Source of the DNA: DASZHA01 sp049644325 | Lineage (GTDB): Bacteria > Chloroflexota > Dormibacteria > DASZGP01 | Length of the DNA stretch: 6,226 nucleotides | Reading direction: 5' to 3' | Assembly: GCA_049644325.1 (NCBI GenBank) | Contig: JBARRR010000082.1 | Coordinates: 1 to 6,226, forward strand | Part shown: piece by piece, positions 1 to 5,685 of the stretch | Layout of the letters: every line of letters starts with the position of its first letter | Position numbering within the stretch: position 1 is the stretch's first letter | The notes under the pieces: generated by a model | Database searches by the model: none | What the model was told of the DNA's origin: nothing | What the model saw: only the letters and a program-made list of their open reading frames with translations | Position numbers and translations under genes: made by a program

Positions 1-1363
1 CGGTCGCGCCCGTGGCTCCAGTGGCGCCTGTCGCTCCAGTAGCTCCGGTAGCGCCCGTAGGCCCGGTGGCCCCAGTAGCGCCTGTTGCCCCCGTAGCGCC
101 AGTTGCACCCGTGGCTCCTGCAGGACCGACCGGGCCCTGCGGACCGACCGGGCCCTGGGGACCAACTGCACCCTGCGGTCCGACCGGGCCCTGTGCGCCG
201 GTCGCCCCCGTCGCACCGGTGGCGCCGGTGGCCCCGGTGGCCCCAGTTGCCCCGGCGGGACCCTGGGCGCCGGTGGCTCCAGGGGCGCCTGTTGGCCCGG
301 TAGCGCCCGTGGCCCCGCTAGCGCCAGTGGCGCCGGTCGGACCTGCAGGGCCCTGGGGACCAATAGCTCCCTGCGGACCGATCGGGCCCTGCGCGCCGGT
401 CGCACCGGTGGCCCCGGTCGCCCCGGTCGCACCTGCTGGCCCCTGAGCGCCGGTTGCTCCTTGCGCACCTGTGGCTCCAGCTGGGCCGGTTGCCCCGGTG
501 GCTCCAGTCGCACCCGTGGCGCCGGTCGCCCCGGTGGCGCCGGTTGGTCCCGCCGGACCCTGCGGACCTACCGGACCCTGCGGACCAACGGGGCCCTGGG
601 GGCCGGCCGCTCCGGTTGCGCCACTAGCCCCAGTTGCACCCGTGGCACCCTGGGCCCCCGTGGCACCAGTCGGGCCCTGAGCACCTGTCGCTCCACTAGC
701 ACCTGTCGCGCCGGTGGCTCCCATTGCTCCAGTCGGACCGGTGGCCCCGGTAGCGCCGGTTGAGCCAGCTGGGCCCTGCGGACCTATCGCACCCTGGGGA
801 CCGATCGGGCCTTGCGGTCCGGTCGCTCCGGTTGGGCCTGCGGCTCCGGCGGGTCCGGTGGCGCCTGCGGGTCCGGTTGCGCCCGTGGCTCCGGTGGCAC
901 CGGTTGCACCCGTGGCACCTGTGGCGCCGCTAGGCCCGGTGGCGCCCGGCGGACCCGTTGGACCCTGGACTCCAGTGGCTCCGGTCGCGCCTGTCGCGCC
1001 CGATGGCCCGCTTGGTCCAGTTGGACCCTGGGGGCCGGTCGGACCCTGGGGCCCCTGGGGGCCGGCGGCTCCCGTAGCTCCGGCGGGACCCGGGGCTCCG
1101 GTCGCCCCGGTGGGACCCGTCGCACCCGTCGGTCCGGCTGGCCCAGGAGGACCCATTGGACCCAAGGGGCCGACGGGACCTATTGGACCGACCGGTCCAC
1201 CCGGAGGCCCAGCAGCGCCAGTGGGCCCTGCAGCCCCATTGGGCCCCGCCGCTCCAGTTGGGCCGGCAGCGCCAGTGGGGCCCGGCGCACCGGGAAGACC
1301 GTTGGCTCCATTTACGCCATTGGTGCCATTGACGCCAGGCGCACCCTGGGGTCCGGCCGCGCC
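1..1363 (-). repeat. Gly-X-Y coding repeat, 9-bp period with ~205-245-bp super-period
   Basis: The DNA is a degenerate tandem repeat of 9-bp units encoding Gly-X-Y on the minus strand, about 151 triplets without interruption. Gly-Pro-Gln/Gly-Pro-Val-rich blocks centre near 1045, 800, 572, 368 and 158 and are separated by Gly-Ala-Thr runs, giving a higher-order period. Codon third positions vary freely, so the repeat is much cleaner in protein than in DNA. The long Ala-Pro-Val frames on the opposite strand are a by-product of this composition. Confidence 0.92.
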
Positions 1364-1570
1364 GGCGGGAGGTAGGTCTGCCGGCGGCGGGGGCTGGTTG
1401 CCATCGTCGTCGGCCAGGGCGAGGAGCGGCACGCATGACAGAGTGGCCGCCATCAGGGCAGCTAGCCCAAGTTGGCGGAGATAGGACTTCCTAGGGCGCG
1501 CTTCGACCCGGTTCCGGTTCGAACCGAGACCCCGTAGCCAAGCACCACCCCATTTGATCGGGGTGTCCAT
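1..1570 (-). CDS. Exported collagen-like (Gly-X-Y) repeat protein, 3' end outside window
   Basis: Read on the minus strand, ATG at 1570-1568 opens a frame that stays open to the left edge (523 codons); an in-frame TAG lies just upstream. Residues 1-33 are basic, residues 34-53 are hydrophobic (LGLAALMAATLSCVPLLALA), and an Ala-Leu-Ala|Asp signal peptidase I site falls after residue 53. A short linker (DDDGNQPPPPADLPP) follows, then glycine at every third position from residue 70 to the edge. The triplets are mostly Gly-Ala-Thr, with blocks of Gly-Pro-Gln and Gly-Pro-Val/Ile. This is the pattern of bacterial collagen-like surface proteins such as BclA, which form trimeric triple helices. The C-terminal trimerisation or anchoring domain is not visible. 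No clear Shine-Dalgarno precedes the ATG. An internal ATG at 1453 would cut the signal peptide to a weak one. The gene is divergent from the TPR lipoprotein gene. The class is sure; the exact start and cellular role are not. Confidence 0.9.
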   Translation of the reverse strand, partial: MDTPIKWGGAWLRGLGSNRNRVEARPRKSYLRQLGLAALMAATLSCVPLLALADDDGNQPPPPADLPPAGAAGPQGAPGVNGTNGVNGANGLPGAPGPTGAAGPTGAAGPNGAAGPTGAAGPPGGPVGPIGPVGPLGPMGPPGPAGPTGATGPTGATGAPGPAGATGAAGPQGPQGPTGPQGPTGPSGPSGATGATGATGVQGPTGPPGATGPSGATGATGATGATGATGATGPAGATGPAGAAGPTGATGPQGPIGPQGAIGPQGPAGSTGATGATGPTGAMGATGATGASGATGAQGPTGATGAQGATGATGASGATGAAGPQGPVGPQGPVGPQGPAGPTGATGATGATGATGATGATGPAGATGAQGATGAQGPAGATGATGATGATGAQGPIGPQGAIGPQGPAGPTGATGASGATGATGPTGAPGATGAQGPAGATGATGATGATGATGATGAQGPVGPQGAVGPQGPVGPQGPVGPAGATGATGATGATGATGATGPTGATGATGATGATGATGAT

Positions 1571-1666
1571 CTGGGCCGCACGCTACACCGCTGCTCTCGC
1601 AAAGCAGCCAAGAACTGGGGCACAGTTTGGTAACGATCGAACACGAATAAGTGCCAGCCACGGCCG

Positions 1667-1688
1667 CAATTCATCGGAAGCGGAATTG
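1667..1688. promoter_or_regulatory. Inverted repeat upstream of the TPR gene promoter (possible operator)
   Basis: CAATTC (1667-1672) and GAATTG (1683-1688) are perfect inverted 6-bp arms around a 10-bp spacer. They lie in the divergent spacer, 11 bp before the extended -10 motif. Arms this short can arise by chance, so an operator role is only a suggestion. Confidence 0.2.
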
Positions 1689-1699
1689 ATCAGGTCGTC

Positions 1700-1708
1700 T
1701 GGCATAAT
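1700..1708 (+). promoter_or_regulatory. Extended -10 promoter element for the TPR/membrane-protein operon
   Basis: TGGCATAAT matches the extended -10 form TGnTATAAT with one mismatch. No convincing -35 lies 16-18 bp upstream, which extended -10 promoters can tolerate. Transcription would begin about 7 bp downstream, near 1715-1716. That excludes the ATG at 1707, which lies inside the element, and would make the in-frame GTG at 1716 a leaderless start. Confidence 0.4.
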
Positions 1709-2288
1709 GCGGCGTGTGAGATGGCGGCGCGCCAAACGACGCCCCTGGTACCTCGCGAGCACGCTTCTCCTCGTCCTCCTCGCCGTCTCCTGCGGTGGAT
1801 CGTCGAAATCGGACGCACAGCAGGCTTCGGACGACCTCAACGCCGGCCTCAAGGCCCAGGTCGAAGGCAAAACCCAGGAAGCCATCGACGACTACAACAA
1901 GGTGCTGGTTCACGACCCCAGGAACAAATACGCCTACTACAACCTGGGTCTGATCGAGGAACAGGCCGGGCGTGTCACCTCAGCCGAGCAGCACTATCGA
2001 ACGGCCCTGGAGATCGATCCCGAGTTCGAGCCCGCGCTCTTCAACCTGGCCATCATCCGCACCGGTCCCGCCCCTATGGAGGCGGCCGACCTCTACCGGC
2101 ACGTGATCACGATCCAGCCCAACAACGTCAGTGCTCATCTCAACCTGGGCTACGTCCTCCGGACGCTGGGACAGAAGACCGAAGCCTCGGCGGAATTCGC
2201 CAAAGCCCTTGCCCTCGACCCCTCGATCGCTTCGCGGATTCCTCCCGACGGCTTGGCCAGCCCTAAGCCCACACCAAAAACCCCCTGA
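1707..2288 (+). CDS. TPR-repeat lipoprotein
   Basis: From ATG 1707 the product is 193 residues. It has a very basic N-terminus (MRRVRWRRAKRRPWY), a hydrophobic stretch (about residues 16-27) and a lipobox-like LAVSC with the lipidation Cys at residue 29, followed by a Gly/Ser linker. Four TPR units follow at about residues 40-73, 74-107, 108-140 and 141-174. Each shows the usual NLG...A...Y..AL..DP pattern, for example YYNLGLIEEQAGRV and HLNLGYVLRTLGQK. The C-terminus is short and Pro/Lys-rich. TPR arrays bind protein partners, so this is probably an extracytoplasmic lipid-anchored scaffold. The frame is open back to 1554, but starting there would bury the signal peptide behind 51 unlikely residues. 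An in-frame GTG at 1716 is an attractive alternative because of the -10 element over the ATG. It is followed after 65 bp by the membrane protein gene on the same strand, probably in one operon. The partner is unknown. Confidence 0.88.
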   Translation: MRRVRWRRAKRRPWYLASTLLLVLLAVSCGGSSKSDAQQASDDLNAGLKAQVEGKTQEAIDDYNKVLVHDPRNKYAYYNLGLIEEQAGRVTSAEQHYRTALEIDPEFEPALFNLAIIRTGPAPMEAADLYRHVITIQPNNVSAHLNLGYVLRTLGQKTEASAEFAKALALDPSIASRIPPDGLASPKPTPKTP

Positions 2289-2353
2289 GTCCCGCCTTCG
2301 ACCCATCGCAAGACCGGTCCGCCACCTGGCGCAGCCGGCTGGCGTCGACCTTG

Positions 2354-4621
2354 ATGACGCGAGGTCACCTGGCCTTGGTGGCCCTGCCGGTTGCCTTCAA
2401 CCTCGTCGCCCTCCGGGCTGAGACAAACATCGTTCTCACCCCCAACGACAGCACTTTCCACCTCAACATGGTCCGCTGGGCCCACCTGGAAATTGGGCGC
2501 GGCCACGTTCCCCTGGATGGCTGGTTCCCATACCTGAGTCTGGGCAGCAGCCAGTTCCACCATTACCAGAGCCTTGCCCACCTGCTCACCGGGTACGTGT
2601 CGATGGTCACCGGGAGCAGCGTCGCCTTCTTCTGGGCCCTCTACCTCCTGCTGGCGCTCTGGCCGATCAGCGTCTACGTCGGTTTCAGGCTGATGGGCTG
2701 GGACCGATGGACGGCGGCCGCGTCGGCCCTGATCTCACCCGTCCTGGTCAGCGCCTCGGGTTACGGCTTCGAACACTCCAGCTACACGTGGCGGGGCTTC
2801 GGCGTTTGGGCCCAGCTGTGGGGCATGTGGCTGCTGCCCCTGGCCTGGGGCCTGAGCTGGCGCGCGATTCGCGCCAAGCGATCGCTGGCCCTGGGGGCGC
2901 TGGCGGTCGCGCTGGTGATCGCGACCCACTTCCTCACCGGCTACATGGCCCTACTGTCGATCGGCGCCTGGATCCTGGCCGCCCCCCGGGAGCTCTGGCG
3001 GAACCTGTCGCGAGGCCTCCTGGTAGGCATAGGCGCGCTGTTGGCGGCAGCCTGGGTGCTGGTCCCACTTCTCGTCGACGCGCGTTGGGCGGGCTCGACA
3101 CAGTTCAACCGGGGGACGATCTTCGCCGACTCCTATGGGGCGCCGACCATCCTGGGATGGCTGGCTACGGGGCGGGTTTACGACGATGGCAGGCTTCCGG
3201 TCGTCAGCCTGCTGGTCCTCGTCGGCATGGTCGTCTGTATCCGCCGGTTCCGCCACGACGAGAGGGCTCGAGCGGCGTTGGGGGTCTGGGTCCTCAGTCT
3301 TGTGCTGTGGTTTGGGCGGGCGACATGGGGCGCCACGGTGCAGGTCCTCCCCGGCAGCGACGATGTTCAATTCCAGCGCTTTATCAGCGGCGTTCACCTG
3401 GCCGGCATCCTGCTGGCCGGGATTGGCGCCGCCTGGATGGGTCGGCGGCTCTTCGACCTTGCCCGGGCCCGGGTCCCGGCGCTGCCGCCGCTGCCGGCGG
3501 TGGCGGGCCTGGTGCTGGTGGCGCTTGTCATAACCGCGCCTGCGTTCAGCCAGGTCAGCGCCTACGACAGCCGGGGGGGCGAGCTGATCCTGGGGCAGCA
3601 GGCGGCCGAGGTGACCGACGGCGCCGACCTCAACGCGCTCATCGGCCGGATCAAGCGACTCGGCCCGGGACGGGTTTACGCCGGCCTGCCGTCCAACTGG
3701 GGTCGCACATACGCCATTGGTTCGGTGCCCGTCTACATGGCGCTGGAGGCCAATGACCTCGACCAGGTCGGGTTCACGCTCCGAACCCAGTCGCTGTCCA
3801 GCGACCCTGAGGCCTTGTTCGACGAGGCCAATCCCAACCAGTACGACCTGTTCAACATCCGCTACCTGCTCCTTCCCAGCGAGCGGAAGCCGGCCGTCCC
3901 CGCCGCGGTGATCGCTACCCAGGGCCGGCACACCCTCTGGCAGGTGGCATCGACCGGCTACCTCGAGGTCGTCGACACCGCCGGGCCGCCGATTGCCGCC
4001 AACCGGACCAACATCGGGGTCCAGGGCCTGGCATTCATGGAGTCGTCGCAGCTGGCGGCGAGGCGGTTCCCCACAATCGCCTTTGATGGCGGGACCGCGG
4101 CGGAGCCCACGCTGACGGCCGGCGACCACCCCGCCACTCCTGCCGGGACCGTCGATGAGCAGGCCCCGCACTCAGACCAGGGGGACTTCAGCGGCGTCAT
4201 CAATGCCAACCGGCCCGCGGTGGTGCTGCTGAAAGCAACATTCGACCCCCGCTGGAAGGTCACAGTTGACGGCATCGACCGCCCGTCGATCATGCTGGCG
4301 CCCTCGCTGGTAGGGGTTGCCGTCCCGGCGGGGAGGCATGCGATTTCGTTTCGCTACGAGCCGTTCCCCAGCTACCCGCTACTGCTGGCGATCGGCTTAG
4401 TGACCCTGGCTGTGCTGCAATTTGGCGGCCGCTGGCTGCCCGAAATGATCAGCCTGGCGTCGCGAGCGCTGCCGACGCTGGGGCCAAGGACGGGCCTAGG
4501 GACCGCTCCGCCGCCTGTTGATCGTGGCCAGAGCGGTGACGACCGCCAGCAGCAGCCCAAGACCAAGCGCAAGCCAAAGCAGGATCAACCACAGGGCGAC
4601 CCCAAACAGCGTCAGGGGTAG
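2354..4621 (+). CDS. Polytopic membrane protein, PTPS-related/YfhO-like (GT-C-type) family
   Basis: The product is 755 residues from ATG 2354; an adjacent in-frame TTG at 2351 is an alternative start. There is a hydrophobic helix at residues 6-20, then an extracytoplasmic loop with PNDSTFHL (Asp32, His36). A first-loop acidic residue of this kind is typical of GT-C glycosyltransferases. About ten further membrane spans lie between residues 90 and 400, including 90-114, 177-210, 222-241, 281-297, 344-363 and 382-399. A soluble extracytoplasmic region (about 400-670) follows, then a last helix (674-695). The segment around 622-670, with FDPRWKVTVDG and VPAGRHAISFRYEP, resembles the C-terminal domain of YfhO-type proteins. 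Overall this matches the membrane protein family annotated as 6-pyruvoyl-tetrahydropterin-synthase related, which is not a real PTPS enzyme. A lipid-linked sugar transfer role is inferred from the fold class; no substrate can be named. The last ~42 residues are hydrophilic, Lys/Gln/Pro-rich, and overlap the convergent gene. It is probably co-transcribed with the TPR lipoprotein. Confidence 0.85.
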   Translation: MTRGHLALVALPVAFNLVALRAETNIVLTPNDSTFHLNMVRWAHLEIGRGHVPLDGWFPYLSLGSSQFHHYQSLAHLLTGYVSMVTGSSVAFFWALYLLLALWPISVYVGFRLMGWDRWTAAASALISPVLVSASGYGFEHSSYTWRGFGVWAQLWGMWLLPLAWGLSWRAIRAKRSLALGALAVALVIATHFLTGYMALLSIGAWILAAPRELWRNLSRGLLVGIGALLAAAWVLVPLLVDARWAGSTQFNRGTIFADSYGAPTILGWLATGRVYDDGRLPVVSLLVLVGMVVCIRRFRHDERARAALGVWVLSLVLWFGRATWGATVQVLPGSDDVQFQRFISGVHLAGILLAGIGAAWMGRRLFDLARARVPALPPLPAVAGLVLVALVITAPAFSQVSAYDSRGGELILGQQAAEVTDGADLNALIGRIKRLGPGRVYAGLPSNWGRTYAIGSVPVYMALEANDLDQVGFTLRTQSLSSDPEALFDEANPNQYDLFNIRYLLLPSERKPAVPAAVIATQGRHTLWQVASTGYLEVVDTAGPPIAANRTNIGVQGLAFMESSQLAARRFPTIAFDGGTAAEPTLTAGDHPATPAGTVDEQAPHSDQGDFSGVINANRPAVVLLKATFDPRWKVTVDGIDRPSIMLAPSLVGVAVPAGRHAISFRYEPFPSYPLLLAIGLVTLAVLQFGGRWLPEMISLASRALPTLGPRTGLGTAPPPVDRGQSGDDRQQQPKTKRKPKQDQPQGDPKQRQG

Positions 4622-5566
4622 CTGCGGCTTGCCCGCCAGGATGGTGCCAGTGTCGCCGACGATGACGTTGTGGGTGGAGTCCGCCTGGAAGATGCCGTCG
4701 AGCTCCGTTGTCACACCGGACTTGAGCGCGGTCCAGGTCTTGCCGTCGAAGTAGATGTAGGCGCCCCCATCACCGACGGCGGCGCATCGGCTGCTGTCCA
4801 GGCAGTGGACACTCGACAGGCCATTGCTGGTGCCTGAGGGCTGAGTCGCCAGGCTCGAGCCGTTGTAGAAGAGGAGGGTGCTGTCGCCCACGATCCAGCA
4901 GTGGGACGGGTCGGTGCAGGCCGTGCCTTCCAGCTCCTCGGTGACCCCGGAGTCAATCGGTTTCCAGGTCCCATTGCTCAGGACCGTCAGGACCCCGGCC
5001 TGTCCGGCGGCGACGCAGTGTGTGGCGTCACCACAGGCAACCGTCTCCAGCTCGATCGACGTCCCTGAGGCCTGCGGGGCCCAGGTCTTGCCGTCGTAGA
5101 AATCGATCAAACCGTTGGTGCCAACCGCCCAGCAGTGACTGCTGTCCAGGCAGCTGATGCCAAACAGGTTCTGGATGGTATTCGCGCTCTGTGGAGTCCA
5201 GCCGCTGCCGTTGTTGAAGAGGATGGTGCCGGCGTTGCCGGCGGCCCAGCAATGCGTCGAGTCGACGCAGCTCACGCCGAAGAGGTTCTTGGTGGTGCCT
5301 GAATTCTGGGAGGTCCAGCCGCCGGTCTTGTTACTGAGAATCGTGCCGGCGGAGCCAACCGCATAGCAGTTGCCGTGCCCGGCACAGGAAACTCCAATCA
5401 GCTCTTGACCGGTGCCCGACTGCTGCGGGGTAGCGCTGAGGCCGACAAAGAACTGGAGCAGCAGACCCAGGGCGAGGGCCACCAGCAACAGCGCAATGAG
5501 GACGATTTGGGCCCGGCGGGTTGTCTTCCTAAACAACACGTCTCGGGCTCCCGGACGTGGTCCCAT
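4496..5566 (-). CDS. Membrane-anchored Cys-paired seven-repeat beta-propeller (BNR/Ycf48-like)
   Basis: The product is 356 residues. After a basic N-terminus, helix 1 spans residues 20-43. An extracytoplasmic domain of seven ~39-residue repeats follows (55-311), then helix 2 at 319-349 and an Arg-rich tail (NRRRSGP). Charge placement puts both ends in the cytoplasm. The repeat consensus is roughly L-x-G-V-x-C-x-D-S-x-H-C-W-A-V-G-x-x-G-T-I-L, then G-x-T-W, then S-G-T. This resembles BNR/Ycf48-type propeller blades (photosystem II assembly-factor-like proteins, common in non-photosynthetic bacteria too). Cysteines pair as C-X5-C at 61/67, 100/106, 139/145, 178/184, 217/223 and 255/261. The seventh repeat has Gln294 and Asn300 at those places. 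The start at 5566 is chosen because a promoter ends 8 bp before it; no Shine-Dalgarno is present. GTG at 5539 is a weaker option. A ligand-binding or structural role on the outer membrane face is likely; the ligand is unknown. The gene is divergent from the DUF4097-like gene. Confidence 0.85.
   Translation of the reverse strand: MGPRPGARDVLFRKTTRRAQIVLIALLLVALALGLLLQFFVGLSATPQQSGTGQELIGVSCAGHGNCYAVGSAGTILSNKTGGWTSQNSGTTKNLFGVSCVDSTHCWAAGNAGTILFNNGSGWTPQSANTIQNLFGISCLDSSHCWAVGTNGLIDFYDGKTWAPQASGTSIELETVACGDATHCVAAGQAGVLTVLSNGTWKPIDSGVTEELEGTACTDPSHCWIVGDSTLLFYNGSSLATQPSGTSNGLSSVHCLDSSRCAAVGDGGAYIYFDGKTWTALKSGVTTELDGIFQADSTHNVIVGDTGTILAGKPQLPLTLFGVALWLILLWLALGLGLLLAVVTALATINRRRSGP
4637..5404 (-). 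repeat. Seven tandem 117-bp coding repeats (39-residue propeller blades)
   Basis: The first Cys of each blade falls at residues 61, 100, 139, 178, 217 and 255, so the spacing is 39, 39, 39, 39 and 38 residues. The equivalent position of blade seven is 294, another 39. At DNA level the period is about 117 bp. The block GCTGTCCAGGCAG recurs near 4794 and 5142, which corresponds to blades six and three. Confidence 0.85.
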
Positions 5567-5574
5567 TGGCGGAG

Positions 5575-5603
5575 ACTGTGCGGCACAACCGCGGCATTGT
5601 CAA
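5575..5603 (-). promoter_or_regulatory. Promoter of the propeller gene, leaderless or near-leaderless
   Basis: On the minus strand a perfect -35 TTGACA (5603-5598) is followed by a 17-bp spacer and CACAGT (5580-5575), which matches TATAAT at three of six bases. The ATG at 5566 begins 9 bp after the -10, so transcripts would start at or within a couple of bases of the codon. CTCCGCCA before the ATG has no ribosome binding site. Confidence 0.5.
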
Positions 5604-5605
5604 TG

Positions 5606-5625
5606 ATCTTGAGCAATCTTGAGCA
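5606..5625. repeat. Tandem 10-bp direct repeat in the divergent spacer
   Basis: ATCTTGAGCA occurs twice back to back (5606-5615 and 5616-5625). It overlaps the inverted repeat at 5612-5632. Both lie in the AT-richer spacer between the two divergent promoters, so this is either part of a binding site or a small slippage duplication. Confidence 0.6.
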
Positions 5626-5632
5626 GATTGCT
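5612..5632. promoter_or_regulatory. Perfect 7-7-7 inverted repeat, candidate operator
   Basis: AGCAATC (5612-5618) and GATTGCT (5626-5632) are exact reverse complements separated by TTGAGCA. Each arm plus half the spacer gives a centre-to-centre distance of 14 bp. The site lies between the two -35 boxes: 8 bp upstream of the minus-strand -35 and 16 bp upstream of the plus-strand -35. That is where a dimeric regulator could control both genes. No regulator gene is in the window. Confidence 0.45.
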
Positions 5633-5648
5633 AGTTTTACTAATAGCC

Positions 5649-5680
5649 TTGACAAAATGGCAACACATCCCTTATATATT
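5649..5680 (+). promoter_or_regulatory. Promoter of the DUF4097-like gene, apparently leaderless
   Basis: TTGACA (5649-5654) is a perfect -35. The -10 is either TATATA (5673-5678, spacer 18) or TATATT (5675-5680, spacer 20). The ATG at 5686 lies 6-8 bp past the -10, just where transcription should begin. The preceding bases CCCTTATATATTGCGTT contain no Shine-Dalgarno, so a leaderless mRNA is expected. Confidence 0.6.
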
Positions 5681-5685
5681 GCGTT

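Noticed and set aside
1..1363. CRISPR array or other non-coding tandem repeat
   Set aside because: The units are degenerate 9-mers with no unique spacers, and a single frame explains all of it as Gly-X-Y coding.
12..1484. Plus-strand frames rich in Ala-Pro-Val and Gly-Pro (12-446, 471-680, 714-1484)
   Set aside because: They are mirror images of the minus-strand Gly-X-Y codons, broken by stops, with no signal peptide. The minus frame is uninterrupted, has perfect Gly periodicity and a signal peptide.
1580..1611. Promoter for the collagen gene (minus-strand TTGGCT and TAGCGT)
   Set aside because: The spacer is 20 bp and both boxes match consensus poorly, so it is not supported as a feature.
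1554..1706. Start of the TPR lipoprotein at 1554
   Set aside because: It would put 51 mixed residues ahead of a textbook lipoprotein signal and would overlap the divergent collagen gene's start.
2951..4171. 406-residue open frame on the minus strand
   Set aside because: It is antisense to the membrane protein gene, Arg/Gly/Pro-rich with no domain or membrane pattern. Long antisense frames are expected at this GC content.
4496..4640. Bidirectional terminator between the convergent genes
   Set aside because: No GC-rich hairpin followed by a T-run is visible, and the genes overlap in coding sequence here.
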